Below are positions 53,390 through 64,000 of a stretch of 64,000 bases of DNA, one piece after another (within the stretch, counting starts at the first letter, position 1; each line of letters begins with the position of its first letter). This DNA is from Ceratothoa steindachneri. Lineage: Eukaryota > Arthropoda > Malacostraca > Isopoda > Cymothoidae. A program made the translations under genes and the position numbers. The notes under the pieces were generated by a model. It saw only the letters and a program-made list of their open reading frames with translations, had not been told where the DNA came from and ran no database searches. The stretch covers positions 77,154,583-77,218,582 of the forward strand of contig OZ018323.1 of assembly GCA_963969495.1 (NCBI GenBank), given 5' to 3'.

Positions 53390-54300
53390 AATTTCTCAAC
53401 TCCCACTCCTCTTAAAAGTACTTGGAAGGTTGGTATCAGCCAGGATTTTAAATCATATGTCTTCCCCTAATGCTGATGAGATCTTTCAGTCTGGTTTTAA
53501 GTCAGAATAAAGCACAAAATCAGTTCTATATGTAACAGACTTCCCTTGCCATGCAATTGACACTGTTGACTACATTGTTCTCCTCCACCTCCATGGATCT
53601 CTGGGTGCTTCTGTAACTGCCTTTAATTGGTTCTGCATATCTTGGCCAGCAGAGATGCATTTTGGTGTTCTGCAATGGTCAGTTCTTGGTCTGCTTCTGT
53701 TTCGTATCTATCTTCCTCTTGGTATTCTTATGTGTTGTCTTCCTCTATCATTTCTATGCTGATGATATGTAAATCTATCTCTCCTTTTACTCAGCCTTGT
53801 TTGCTGTGACTCTTAGGAACATGCAGTCCACTTATAACAACTGAATATTTTTCAGATAACTTTGAGACGCAACCATTATGAAATGGGTACTCCTTCAGAC
53901 ATGACTTTAGGCACAACTATTGGTCCCTATCTTAATCTTGCCACCTTCCATGCTCACTCTTCTGATAAGGTTAAAAATCTGGCTATCACCTTTCACAATC
54001 ATTAATTATTGCACAAAACTCATGTTGCTAATGTTTGTAAATCTTCTTTGCTTCTCCATCTACAGCAGCTTTTAAATTGTCATTCAGGCCTTTTTCACCA
54101 CCTTCCTGCTTTGACTACTGTAACTCGCTTTTCACTGGATCAAAGGCTTCTAGGCTTTGATCTCTCCAACTTGTTTAAAACTTTGCAACCTGTGCTTTTC
54201 TCCACCAGTAATGTTTCTTCTTACTTCTCAAACTGCATTGGCTTCTTTGATAAAGAATCATCTTGAGACAAATCTACAAGGTGCAGCATGTAATTTGTCA
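53390..54300 (+). pseudogene. L2/Rex1-like LINE relic, RT part
   Basis: Pieces in order: RT start (SARILNHMSSPNADEIFQSG), AIDTVDYIVLLHLHGSLGAS, GVLQWSVLGLLLF-like (G-V-P-Q-G-S-V-L-G in active proteins), the active-site region YADDM near 53756, VKNLAITF and CFDYCNSLFTGSKASRL near 54110-54150 (the S-R-L/F-D-Y-C-N-S-L motif of L2/Rex1). Many stops and frameshifts. + strand, inside the 22-kb intron. Confidence 0.65.
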
Positions 54301-54544
54301 CCATTCGCAACTCTGAGTTCTGCGCATGTATTTTGTCTGGTGTTGGTTCTCTCTTCTTATCATAGTAGACTCAGTTGTGAATCATCTTGGAAGAAAGCAA
54401 TACCATGGCTGAATTCAACTGTTAAAAAATTTGGAAAAGGCAAGCTGTGCTGCTTGGGCTTCACAGTAGGAGCTCCAATGCAAAAGTCTCTGAGTGCTTG
54501 GCTGTCAATCTGAGGTTGGTGCAGAGGATCAAGAAAGACTTGGA
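54301..54544. other. Intron, continuation of decayed repeat
   Basis: May include the tail of the L2-like relic (NSTVKKFGKGK at about 54415-54440). No independent gene. Confidence 0.45.
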
Positions 54545-55345
54545 TGTGTCAGGCTTGGATTACTAAGGTATGGCAGCTCAGAAACCTCACTCTAAACATT
54601 CTGATACAAAAATTACCCCAAATTTATCAGAGATTCAGGCCATCATTGACAATGACCCCAGCAAGTCAATGGGGTCCATAGCAAAGGAGAAGAGAGTTTC
54701 AGAATCTCATTAGGCAGTTAGTGCACGAGGGCATGTTACTACTATTCATACACAATGAGAAAAGGCCACTTTCTGTCGCTGAGGATGAAGCACAAATGGA
54801 CTGTGCTGCAAAGCTTGTGAGCAATCTGAACTTGCAAAACAACCACTGGCATGCTATGCCCCCCAAAGCTGTACTGAGAGTCATGAAGACTAAGTTCCTG
54901 TCCACATCATGGTGTTTGCGGTGGTCAGTAGCAAGGGCTACATTATGCCCCTGTTTATCTTTCCTGAGGGCTACAACAAATGCCTGGAGTTGGTGTTGCC
55001 TTGTATCATCCAGGAAGTGGCTGCTGCAAGGCTGTATGTGTGCCACACAAGCATGAAGACCTAGTCCTGGCTGTCAAGACAATTTCTTTGACCCCTTCCC
55101 TCGGAACATCTGGTCTCCCAACTCCCCAGACTGCAACCCCCTGGACTATTATGTGTCAGGTATGATTGAGAGAGAGAGAGACCCAAGTCCCCTTGCACCA
55201 CCAAAGGGGAGCTTAGGTCTAGGTTAAACTAAATGAGGAGACTGTTGAGAAGGCTTTCAGCAGGTTCCGTAGCTATCTAGAGGCTGTGGTTGAAGCTGAC
55301 AGCAATTTCATTCAATAAAATGAATAGTACAAAATCCTTCCAACT
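54545..55345 (+). pseudogene. mariner-like transposase relic
   Basis: In order and across frames: EIQAIIDNDPSKSMGSIAKE (helix-turn-helix region), MVFAVVSSKGYIMPLFIFPE, LPCIIQEVAAARLYV, and the catalytic end NSPDCNPLDYYVSGM, which matches the N-S-P-D-L-N-P-L-D-Y-x-V-W signature of a mariner subgroup. Then R-x-L-E-A-V-V-E-A-D. Dead through stops and shifts. A possible right end ACCCAGTGCACCCTGTAAT lies at 55424-55442, but a left partner was not found. Confidence 0.75.
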
Positions 55346-56339
55346 TTTAACATGTAAATTTGGTAAATATATTTGTGTAATTCAACCGTATTATTTTCTT
55401 TTATATTGAGTTTAGGCGAAAAATTACCCAGTGCACCCTGTAATATACCTACCACACTCTCTTAAAGGTTTTGCTGGACCTGAGCCTCAATTAATGTTCT
55501 TGATGGTGTAAGAAAATGCCAGGAAAAACTGACATTCAAATACATGTCATAAAATGTACATATCTACACATAAAAAAAGGTATATACCCCAACCCCCAAA
55601 TTAAACCACCCAACTGGCAAGGCTGTCTTTTAGCTGCACTGTAGAGAAAAAGTTGTAGAGTGGTCAGTCATTTCCAATTGGATATGATCTGACTACTCCC
55701 ACCTGGATTCAATTGTGGAGTGCGCCCCCCTCCCCCTCCTTGGAAGTGTTCCATGTAAGGTTACGTTGCAATAGAACTTCCACTTCCAAGCTGTTGCATG
55801 AACTGCTATCTAAAGGAAGAACTCCATTGGTGACCAGGCACTAGGTCGGGTTTGCTCTGAGACCCATCTTGATGTCTATCAAATTGGATGGAACCCCAAA
55901 TTCTGAGGGTCCTCCAAACTATTAACAAAATTTTGGTGGGGGTTGCCCCCTGCCTAGCTGGCACTTTCAAAACTCTCAATTATGGGCAGATAATTGTGTC
56001 AGAATAACTCAAATTTTTAAGAAAGCACAAAAAAAGACAACTGGAAAGAGAAATGGGTGTAAGTATAACAAGTTTAAATAATAATAATAAATATGTATAA
56101 ATTTACATATATAGGACAAACCTATCTTACTTAACTTCCCAAGCTAACCCTCTCACTCACTTTATTATTTCACACAGTGGAGTATAAAGAAAGAATTAAG
56201 CAAAGTAGTGAAAATCCATAGGGGGAAAATGGCTCCCACATAACAATCACTCATTCATCACAATCTTTAAAATCCTTCTTTCTTAAAAACCTTAAATGCC
56301 AAAACTTCCTCTTACCTATCCTCCTCACTGAACTTATCC
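55346..56339. other. Intron, no gene seen
   Basis: Contains the possible mariner terminal sequence (55424-55442) and otherwise unassigned sequence. Confidence 0.5.
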
Positions 56340-56680
56340 CCTCCCTGAACCCTGCTGCACTGCGGCTCTGCTCCTTCCCTACTGATTGTCCATCATAGTT
56401 GCCTATGTTGCATGTGTGATTGCGCTTTCCTATTCTCTATATTTTCTCTGAGAATGTGGAATGATCTGTCCATTGTGACACGCTCATCTCCTCCCCTTCA
56501 CTTGGTGCCTTCAAGTGTGCCTTGAAGACCCACTTCTCTCTGCCCTTCCCCTTAGGTGATAAACGGCTGCTCTGTGAAGGCTCATGGCCTGGGAATCATT
56601 ATAGTATCATGATTGTGATGCCCAAACACTAGGAATCTGCCTGTCATAGAGAGGATGGAACAAAGAGAAGATATAGAATT
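56340..56680 (+). pseudogene. L2/Rex1-like LINE relic, C-terminal end
   Basis: Broken frames give FSYSLYF, MWNDLS and F-K-(C/S)-A-L-K-T-H-F, the W-N-x-L-P...A-F-K-x-x-L-K-T-H-F signature of L2/Rex1 proteins. It may be a continuation of the relic at 53390-54300 separated by the mariner element, or another copy. Confidence 0.5.
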
Positions 56681-58455
56681 AAGGGGGACTGACTTATTTT
56701 GTATTTCCTGTAGTCTCATTTGGGTCAAACCAGTGGCACTCAGGAATGATTCCGCAGGATGTGGTCTTTCCTAGAGATTTCCTAGAGAGGGACAGGTTAT
56801 ATTGAAGGATGTTCTGGGAGAGTTAAGGGAAAGGCAAGATAGGATGAGATTGGCAGTGTTTTCAAGCTGCTGAAGTTTGCAGCAAGGGCAACACCTAGCA
56901 GTGCAATGTAATTGTTTTTTTTTTTTAATAAGGTACTTTATTTAAATATTAGTGGGTTTCTAAGAAACTTTGAATTTGTCTTTGGTTTCTTTCAGTGAAC
57001 TCTCTGCTACTACCAAATTTTATTGGGTTTCCATATTTGGAAAAGACTTAAAATTCATTGCCATCTTATAGGAAATACTTTATGGTTCTAATGGATTGAA
57101 CGTTTCATGAAATTCTCACTATGGGTGGGAAACTTGAACCTTGTACTTTTAATCTAGTCATTAATGTGAACCAACTGTACTCTATATAGGAGAGTAGTGA
57201 AGCTGATTTTCCGCTCTCATTTTGTGGGAGAATCTAATCCCGTCTGTTGTAAGCATAGTAGGTTGCGCCATCTGCCTGTCGCATTGTTGATAATATTTCC
57301 TGACTTGATAATTTAATGCACATAAGGATCGTTGCTGGCAAGCCTGAAGACCCCAGGGGCCAGTCTTCATTGAGAATGTAGGTGTCAGGCAGTAAGGTGT
57401 TTTGATACCAACCAGCAATCATAGATCCATTCATGGTTCCATTGCAGGAGTATAAGCATCCTCATAGGAGATACTAGTACTCCACATGGGGGTATATAGA
57501 TATGAGTGTACCCGATAGGGATACTAGTACTCCATTTATTAGGGTTCCAGAACAGAAGGGAAAGTGGGTATGTTGTGTTGTGAAGAATGGAATGATAACA
57601 GATTTGCTATTGGAGATGTGTCCAATGATGTGTATAAGATCTATCTACCCCCATGGGAAAGAGCTCTTGCTAGCTGAGTGGATACGGCATTGGTCTGCCA
57701 ATGATGTACCAGGTTTGATCCTGGCAAGAGCGGACACAAATGTCAGTGCACATAGAGATTTGGCTTCCAATTGGTGGATGTGTTTTGCTTAGCCCTGTAC
57801 TGTGGTGGGTAGATTTTGCACTTCTCATCAGACTTATAGCCAATTATAATACTGCTTTCTTTCCTCTTCCATCTTCGCAGCACAACACACACTCTCTGTT
57901 CCAAGGGATCCTGCTGATGGGTATCTATATCTACATACCTCTGATGCAGAAAAGGTCCCTCTGTCCCGGGGTGAGGAAGGTTCCACCTGAACGCTGTTTG
58001 GTGTCAAAACAATACTTCTTGGCACCTCTTCCTAAAGAGGACCAGCCCTTGGTGCCCTCGGGCTCACCAGCAATTGTCATACTGTCCTTTATGTCTTTCA
58101 TTATCTGATCGGAGATCCTCCTGGATAAATGCAGGTTGGCAAACCACTACTACTTCCCTCATGGGAATAAGCACACAGCATCCACCATTCAGTGGCCAGA
58201 CATGCAGTGATGTTTGTATCCACTCTCACTTGAACTAGAACCTCATCCACAATCTTGTCGATGCAATTTATAGAGGAGTGTGTTGACTCGGATGGACCTC
58301 TGATAGGCCCTTGTGGCTTTTGTCATACATTGACTTATGTTAATAGAAAACTAGTGCTGTATCCATTAGGCCAGTGAGGGCTTCCTGTTTGTGTTATATT
58401 TACAGTGTGCTCCACCCATACAGGTTAATTAACTTTATACTTTCTCTTTTTTCAG
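56681..58455. other. Intron with one SINE-like unit
   Basis: Unassigned sequence plus a tRNA-like SINE head at 57664-57735. ATACTAGTACTCCA occurs twice (57471-57484, 57522-57535), a local duplication. Ends with the acceptor tract at 58442-58455. Confidence 0.5.
57664..57735 (+). repeat. tRNA-like SINE head
   Basis: TAGCTGAGTGGATACGGCAT (A box) and GGTTTGATCCTGGCAAGAGC (B box) are about 45 bp apart. The order and spacing fit a tRNA-derived SINE promoter. The acceptor stem is not intact. Confidence 0.6.
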
Positions 58456-58650
58456 GTGTTGTTATTGGTGTATACAGTAATCCCTCTCCCTCTGTATTTT
58501 TCTATCACGTTGTGTACTGCTTACACCTTCACGTTTGAAGCTCTCAATATCCTGTTGTTGAAAGATTATCAGCCATTGATGATCATTGTACGGGTTCTTC
58601 TTCACATTTGCATTCACCTCATCAGTGTGCATATCATGATTATGAATGAG
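58456..58650 (+). CDS. ADCY9: ADCY9-like exon, membrane helices 5-6
   Basis: Acceptor TTTTTTCAG at 58455, donor GAG/GTAAGG at 58650/58651; 65 codons, phase 0. VLLLVYTVIPLPLYFSITLC matches the VLFLLYTV-x-x-LPLYLSL block of ADCY9, and VRVLLHICIHLISVHIMIMN fits the last helix of the first membrane block. A 22-kb intron separates it from the previous exon and contains the nested LINE complex and a Tc1-like relic. Confidence 0.93.
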
Positions 58651-58884
58651 GTAAGGGGATTTTAAGCATCTCTTCTATCGCACTATTGTATATGCTTAGT
58701 TTTGCATCCACGCCAAAGAAAGGGTTGAAGTGGGTATTTTTTCCCTGCCATGTTTTGATTGTAACTTCCCTCACAACCCGCTGGATGAGTTACCCCCATT
58801 AGATTTTGTTTTCTCTGGATTTTTTTTTAACTTCAATAGCACCCATTTTTTTTAGTTTGTTTTTTTGCCTGCTTGCTTTACCTT

Positions 58885-59080
58885 AGCCCCTACAAGGGGG
58901 TGTCAAAAGTAGGGATGATTGCATGACCTCCCAGCCAGCACCAATGCCTGCAGGTCAATTTGCAGCTATATGTCTTCCACGCATTTTCACCCCCCCCCCC
59001 CCATCATCACCACTTTCTTTATAGATCTCTCCTGACAAACTTTCTCTCTGTGTGGATGCCCTTGTTGGTTTCCACGGTTT
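58885..59080 (+). repeat. Dispersed repeat family, copy 2
   Basis: CTACAAGGGGGTGTC, CCAATGCCTGCAGGTCAATT and GCAGCTATATGTCTTCCACG follow the same order as in copies at 22610 and 59400. Confidence 0.65.
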
Positions 59081-59399
59081 TTATTTTCCAAAATTCTGTT
59101 CCTAAGTGATTGTTTCCATTGTTACCTTTTTCATTATTTTTTACTGTTTCTCGCTTTAAATGATTGTTTCATTTATTCACACTTTGATGAAACCAGGTTG
59201 GGTCAAAGTGAGTGAAGTCACCATTGTATGGGAACATAATATTGTTTTTTGTTTTGGTATGAAGTTCATCCTAACATCTTCACACTGAAACTAGTCTGTT
59301 GACTATTCTTCTCATCATGTAAAGTGGATTTGCTAACAATTAATTCACTCAGTATTGAAATGTGGCTTAATTCTAAAAAAGTGGTATTACGCCCCCTTC

Positions 59400-59770
59400 C
59401 CATTTCTAGGCCTGCAAGGGGGCCCCCTGTGTGGTGTGTAGTGTGTTACACCTGGTACCTGGAGGATTAGCACAGCCTTCCAGGCCACAGTGGCACTGGC
59501 AGTCTCAAACTAGATTGAAACTACCTAGTCTTTATTCCTTCTAGGCATTTCCATTTTATCCAATTTTTGTCCACTTATTTTTTACAAAGGTCAAGTCAGG
59601 TGGCATCTGGAGGCTTGTGTGCCCTCCCATACCAACACCTGCAGTTTGCTCTCCAAGCCCTGATGCCTGCAGGAGGATATGTGGCCATATATCTTCTATG
59701 GATTTTTACTTCTTCCATCTTTACCACTTTACAATTTTTTTGTTGGAGATGCCCTCATTGCTATTGTTTT
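59400..59770 (+). repeat. Dispersed repeat family, copy 3
   Basis: CCTGCAAGGGGGCCCCCTG, AACTACCTAGTCTTTATTCC, AAGCCCTGATGCCTGCAGGA and GTGGCCATATATCTTC are the longest version of this family in the window. Confidence 0.65.
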
Positions 59771-61087
59771 TTAAACTCGATTGAGGGGGGGGGGGGGGGC
59801 GTTTTTTTTCTATTTACAGTTAGTTTCATAGGTGTTAATTAGTTTTGTATCCTCAGGGTAGTCAGCCCTCCTTCAGGTGATCTCATGGCATGATATATTT
59901 TAAAATTTTATTGTTCTTTTTTAGTGTGTTTTATCTTTCTCAGTTGTTCCCCAGGTTAGTCACTTTAGGTTCCCCGTTTTGATGGCTAAACTCTTAAGTC
60001 TCTTGACATAAAAAAAAGGTACAAAAACAAGCATGCCCAAAGAGTTGGTATTGGGGGAATGGGTAAATAGGTTATCAGTGTTGATGCATGCCTACCCGAG
60101 TCTGTGGAAAAGCGTTTGGGTGAGGAAAATTGGTTAGGATCTGAAGTTACTAAATTAATCCACTGTATTCATGGAAATATTATAGTAGAGTGATTTAAAA
60201 CGGTGAGTAGTTTTTAGTAGCATCGATGCATGGTGACCCCTCTTGCTGTGAAAGTGGTTGAGGCCGATGTTTCTTAATTGCAGCCTGATATGATGGTGGT
60301 GATATTTTTACACGCCCCACCACCCTCATAGGGATTTTTTATATAATAATATGATTGTGTATTGCACTTTTTGTGTCATCCCTTCTAGCGAAGGAAAAGA
60401 ACCAGGCAACCTAGTTATAAACTTACTGAATAGATGATATTGTGGGTATTTACATTAAGTGTGAGCCTTGAAACTATCTGTTATTGCGGCTACTGTGGAT
60501 TGCATTGAATTATCTAAAAGTTTTACAATTGATTAAAAGTTAATTTGAAAAGTGTTGTTGCACTGTATTTCTGGGATGCATTGGCTAACATCTTCAGGTC
60601 CTTGAATTTTGATGTACGGGCTTTCCTCAAGATTCAGTATCGTGTGATTGTTTTTGTCTCCAGTCCTATATTTAATTTACCTCTTTTTAAGGAAATGACT
60701 CATTAACATCCTATTATTCCTCTGTTTTGAAAAACAGTTTATGAAGTGGATTGGTTGGTTGATTACGCGGTCTCAAATTCAGTTTTTAAAAAAAGCTCTA
60801 AGAAAGCCCTAGTTAATGGAAAGGAGAGGTACGTCTTCAAACCTGAATGTTCTCTTTTAGATATGTTTGAGCTAGATCACTGCATGTCATCACAACGTCT
60901 GCAGGGCTTTAGAATATTACGCCTTTTAGTCTTGTACTCTTAGTCAACATTAACTGGATTCTTGAAAGCTTACCTAACATCCTTTCATTTTACTATCGAT
61001 ATCTCTTTTATCCCTCTTCGCGCTGGTAGTAGTCTTTTTCTGTACCACTGTAGAGAAGTAGCGGTTGATGCCAGACTTTGTTTACAG

Positions 61088-61201
61088 GTGCGCATGCGTG
61101 GTACATTCATGAGTGTGGGACAATCTTTGTTGGTGAGGAGACAGTTTGAGATAGAGAAGGCTCTCAAGAAAAAGATGATCCTCTCTGTTATGCCTCCTAA
61201 G
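61088..61201 (+). CDS. ADCY9: ADCY9-like exon, linker helix before C1a
   Basis: Acceptor GTTTACAG at 61087, donor AAG/GTTAGC at 61201/61202; 38 codons, phase 0. The peptide VRMRGTFMSVGQSLLVRRQF continues into EIEKALKKKMILSVMPPK, closely following the signalling helix of ADCY9 (S-T-F-x-x-V-G-Q-S, E-x-E-K-A-L-K, H/L-S-V-M-P). This helix couples the membrane block to the catalytic domain. Confidence 0.95.
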
Positions 61202-62248
61202 GTTAGCACTAACAGTTGTCTGTTTTGGAAAATCCTACTTTAATTGCTATTCCCGGTCTTATTTTTTGCTATTGTCAGTTAAACTGCAATGTACGCAGCC
61301 ATGATATTTGGTTACTATAGTGATGATAATCTTCCTTGCTACTGCAATGGGTAGGCTTGGGGACAATCCTTATCTACCCTAAGCAAGTGACTGTTTCCAA
61401 TAGGAGCGTCCCTCAGGCATCTCCACTGCAGTGTGAAGGTGACTAATCATTGCTAAACTGATTATTTTTTGCTCTTCTTCTAAAAATTATTCAACCGACT
61501 TGAGTTCGGCTTTGGTTGGTAGATATAGCTCCCAAATTATCTCCTGTAAATTCTGTCTGTATGTGGGGCAGGAAGAATCACTCTACCATTTTCCAGCCTA
61601 TGTTGTAAAAAGTGACAGCCCCGATAGTGGCCATTGTCCTGGGGGCAATTCTCAAGCTCAACTGAAGGAGTCAGGTGTATTTGAATTACATTCCAGTACT
61701 AGACCCAGGTACCAGTACCACTTGAGAGGGTTGCACTGATCTTTGAGCTGCTAAATCAAGGATGCTGTACTGGGAAAGGGATTTTCCCTATCCTTGTTGG
61801 TCATCTCTGGTACCTCTTATAACACCAAGTGTCCATGCTGAAAGATAAGAGTTTTGTCCCTTCTGGCCTATTCATTTTAAATGGGTAGATTTATAAAATT
61901 TAGTTTGCTTCTATTAGTCCCATATTAAAGAAGTAATCCCAAAGCTGAATGAGTTGGGATTGGTTAGGGTAACCCAGAGAAGCATAGGTAAGTATAGGCA
62001 GTTATGGAAGCATAAATGGTTATAGAAACCCATGAAAACAGGTGGTCAGAAATATTTAACTAAGCATAGATATTTAGGGAAACTTATGAGAGCTTAGGTG
62101 GTTCAAGGACCCTATTATGGAAACTGTATTATTATAGGCTGGTACTCAGGAGATTTAAACTTCCACACAAAGGTTGAATTTACCAACCTGGAGGTGGTTT
62201 AGATCCTACAGGGAAGGGGATTACAGTTAATAGATCTTTTATCCATAG
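61202..62248. other. Intron, no gene seen
   Basis: Unassigned sequence. AGCATAGGTA- and TTATGGAAGC-type phrases at 61980-62110 reappear at 63595-63650 and may mark a diverged repeat. Confidence 0.5.
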
Positions 62249-62338
62249 GTCGCCTGTTGGCTAATGGAAACAGCACTTTCAGAGGATGTAGACAATTCCA
62301 CAAATTTCAGTGAAGATGGTGGGCCTATCCTCAGGAAG
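62249..62338 (+). CDS. ADCY9: ADCY9-like exon, variable segment before the catalytic core
   Basis: Acceptor ATCCATAG at 62248, donor AAG/GTAAAT at 62338/62339; 30 codons, phase 0. It starts VACWLMETALSEDVDNST, equivalent to the x-A-D-D-L-M-K segment after S-V-M-P in ADCY9, then an acidic Ser-rich loop. Short and weakly conserved, but phase and neighbours agree. Confidence 0.85.
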
Positions 62339-62857
62339 GTAAATCCCTCCCACAGATTTTCTTCATGTTTGGCCTCTTTTTTTTTTTATAGAGCAAGATT
62401 TATGCTCTATCAGCTGTTTTTAGCTATGCGAATTGAGAGGGAATATTTGGTACATGTGAAAAATGGGTTTTAAGCTAGTTGTTAGCTTTTGGGGGTGGTG
62501 GTACTGTTTTATTTGGGAGGGTGCATCATGACCTCTTCCTGCCACTATTACATTATCACTGATTATATTAAAAAAAAAATTCTGTCCCCTCCCCAAAATA
62601 TAAGATAATGAAATCTTCATATGAATATTTCTGTGATATGTAAAGATATTGAATTATGAACCAGCAAAGATCTTAAGATCCACTTGGAAGTTATTTCAAT
62701 GATGTTAACCTGTAGATCTCTACTGTGATATATTTTGGCCATAAACTACGAACGTTGGTTACATAAAATGGGTTCTTTTTGCACCGTTTTTGCTTGCCTT
62801 GTTTTATTCACCGGTTTTTTTTTCTCACTGGGCGCCATTGCACTTTTTCGCTTTAAG
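62339..62857. other. Intron, no gene seen
   Basis: Intron between the two exons before the catalytic core; contains A/T-rich runs only. Confidence 0.6.
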
Positions 62858-62995
62858 GTATCCTCGCCAAGGTCTTCGAACGCTGGTTTCGATCCTCGCG
62901 GGAAGAACTTTCGCCCGTTCAACATGAACGTAATGGATAATGTGAGCATTCTGTTCGCAGATATCGTCGGTTTTACCCGCATGAGCTCAAACAAG
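62858..62995 (+). CDS. ADCY9: ADCY9-like exon, start of C1a catalytic domain
   Basis: The acceptor is CGCTTTAAG at 62857, with a T-rich tract upstream; donor AAG/GTGGGT at 62995/62996; 46 codons, phase 0. The peptide has a Ser/Arg-rich lead-in, then FRPFNMNVMDNVSILFADIV and GFTRMSSNK. Asp in the FADIVGFT box is a metal-binding catalytic residue of class III cyclases. The exon is markedly more GC-rich than the upstream exons. Confidence 0.95.
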
Positions 62996-63208
62996 GTGGG
63001 TTCGACTGCCTGGCCAAGGCTTTAGGGAGTTCGGTATTCTTAGTATTAAGGTCTTTGAACCACAGGGTTAGAGAATGACGTATGGGTTTTATATTTTCAA
63101 CCCCACTTGGGTATTTTTTTGTTAGGAAGAATCTTTTTCTCCCTTTGTTTTGTTTAACTGTGTTTTTCTGTGGTCGTCGGGCCGCGGCACCTGTGTCGGG
63201 TTAATTAG

Positions 63209-63460
63209 ACCGCGGAGCACCTGGTTGGTTTGCTTAATGACTTGTTCGGGCGATTCGACGAGCTGTGCTCGCGTGACGGCTGCGAGAAGATCAACACCCT
63301 GGGGGACTGCTATTACGCTGTCAGTGGCTGTCCCGAGCCCCGGCCGGATCATGCCGAATGCTGCGTGAACATGGGGCTCGACATGATGACCGCCATCAAG
63401 CAGTTTGATGCAGACACCAATGAGGACGTCAATATGCGGGTCGGCGTGCACACTGGCAAG
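63209..63460 (+). CDS. ADCY9: ADCY9-like exon, core of C1a catalytic domain
   Basis: Acceptor GTTAATTAG at 63208, donor AAG/GTGAGA at 63460/63461; 84 codons, phase 0. It encodes EHLVGLLNDLFGRFDELC, EKINTLGDCYYAVSGCPEPR (with the second metal-binding Asp in GDCYY) and VNMRVGVHTGK. These match the C1a core of ADCY9 closely. The next expected residues after HTG-x are not in the window, so the following exon lies beyond 64000. Strong G/C bias at third codon positions compared with the AT-rich first five exons. Confidence 0.97.
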
Positions 63461-64000
63461 GTGAGAGGAGTCGTTGGTTTTGTTGGGGCTGGGGGTTTGC
63501 AGGGGTAATGATCCCGCTACACTGGAAACTCGGAGGAATAGCACGTCTTCCTTACCCCAGTGTGTACCCCGCAAAGGGGTGGGTGGCTGTTGTAGAGACT
63601 TATGGAAGCTTAGGTAGTTATGGGAATCTATGAAAAGGGAAATTATAGAAATGTAGGCAAATGTATAGAAGCAAACACTGCCCATCTCACCCCGCCTCCC
63701 TTTGACCTTCTCAGAACCGCTTTCAATATAACCTCTCTAGGAGACCTCTGGAAAAATCCCACATGCCGTGGCAGCCTTCGAGTCCGACTGGGTTCGATTG
63801 AAGAGAACGAGAGAGTGGCGGGGGGGGGGGGTCGAAGTAAGAGTTAGTAAGTGATAGATTTACAGTGGAATTGTCAGGGCGTTCTTCTCCAATGAGAAGA
63901 GCTGACATTCAACCGTCTGTTGACTCATGCTTCGCCTGTTTCCATTCAATCGTTGACTTCGAGTTTTTAACCACCCATCACGTTTGTGGTTTGGCACATT
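63461..64000. other. Intron after the C1a core exon, to the window edge
   Basis: No further exon is visible; the next ADCY9 segment (after V-H-T-G-K) is expected beyond the window. A G10 run lies at 63819-63828. Confidence 0.6.

Larger units (their letters stand above)
58651..61087. other. Intron with two copies of a dispersed repeat
   Basis: Holds the dispersed repeat copies at 58885-59080 and 59400-59770, runs of C (58990-59002) and G (about 59787-59799), and unassigned sequence. Confidence 0.55.
21957..63460 (+). other. ADCY9: Adenylate cyclase type 9-like gene, exons 2(?)-9(?) of an incomplete gene
   Basis: Eight exons on the + strand join in frame with AG/GT borders. The joined protein follows the layout of ADCY9: short cytosolic N-terminus with LFERASKSWW, six membrane helices, a helical linker (VGQSLLVRRQFEIEKALKKK), a low-complexity insert and the C1a catalytic domain. 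The enzyme converts ATP to cAMP at the plasma membrane downstream of G-protein-coupled receptors. Both C1a metal-binding Asp residues are present. The C1 end, second membrane block and C2 domain are outside the window. Introns are 9.7, 4.2, 22.0, 2.4, 1.0, 0.5 and 0.2 kb; the three largest are filled with transposons. The fly Ac13E gene is the expected arthropod counterpart. Confidence 0.9.

Noticed and set aside
57664..57735. tRNA gene
   Set aside because: A and B boxes are present, but the acceptor and anticodon stems do not pair properly and similar units occur in longer repeats, so a SINE fits better.
60746..60943. Possible additional cyclase exon
   Set aside because: No matching splice sites in the right phase and no similarity to ADCY9; neighbouring exons already join in frame without it.

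Overview
This is a window of a repeat-rich animal genome, most likely an arthropod and possibly a crustacean. The reasons are an invertebrate-style adenylate cyclase gene with AT-rich introns, Jockey/I/CR1/L2/RTE-type LINEs, Tc1/mariner, hAT and pogo-like relics, and many microsatellites. Nothing bacterial is present. The taxon is an inference.

The single host gene is a type-9 adenylate cyclase (ADCY9; the fly counterpart is Ac13E) on the + strand. Eight exons can be placed at 21957-22197, 31894-32119, 36317-36478, 58456-58650, 61088-61201, 62249-62338, 62858-62995 and 63209-63460. All have AG/GT borders and compatible reading frames. They encode the short N-terminus, the first six-helix membrane block and most of the first catalytic domain (C1a). 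The rest of the gene lies beyond the right edge. The introns are very long (9.7, 4.2 and 22 kb) because they hold transposons.

Region 1-about 10150: a minus-strand Ty3/gypsy-type LTR retrotransposon whose 3' part is off the left edge. In its reading direction (right to left) it has an LTR, a tRNA-Lys-type primer site, gag with up to five zinc knuckles, protease, reverse transcriptase, RNase H, an OTU-protease-like segment, a second retropepsin-like domain and the start of an integrase. It carries three secondary events: a 3 kb CR1/Jockey-like LINE with a long open frame (1816-4868), a 67-bp insertion of only the terminal hairpin and poly-A of another LINE (5266-5332), and an inverted 899-bp second copy of gag between protease and RT (6167-7065).

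Region 10296-16326: an old copy (A) of an I-like LINE with ORF1 zinc knuckles, endonuclease, RT, RNase H and a C-terminal zinc finger. Four other copies are present: B (24174-30877, 17-bp target duplication), C (40203-41585, 5' part only), D (41586-45286 plus 50059-53172) and E (45287-50048, inserted in D with a 10-bp duplication). All are in + orientation. B-E sit inside introns of the cyclase gene.

The remaining sequence holds decayed elements: CR1-like fragments (16340-17235), a hAT/ZMYM-like transposase with a 410-bp tandem duplication upstream (17712-20960), an RTE-like endonuclease relic split by LINE B (23650-24156 and 30895-31360), a pogo/Tigger-like element with a perfect 123-bp-arm palindrome (33951-34856), a Jockey-like relic (35135-35835), a Tc1-like relic (37205-38335), L2/Rex-like relics (53390-54300, 56340-56680), a mariner-like relic (54545-55345), tRNA-like SINEs and a dispersed repeat family.

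The most unusual points are the pol architecture of the Ty3 element, the hairpin-only LINE insertion together with the conserved double hairpin at the LINE 3' end, the inverted gag copy and the perfect palindrome.
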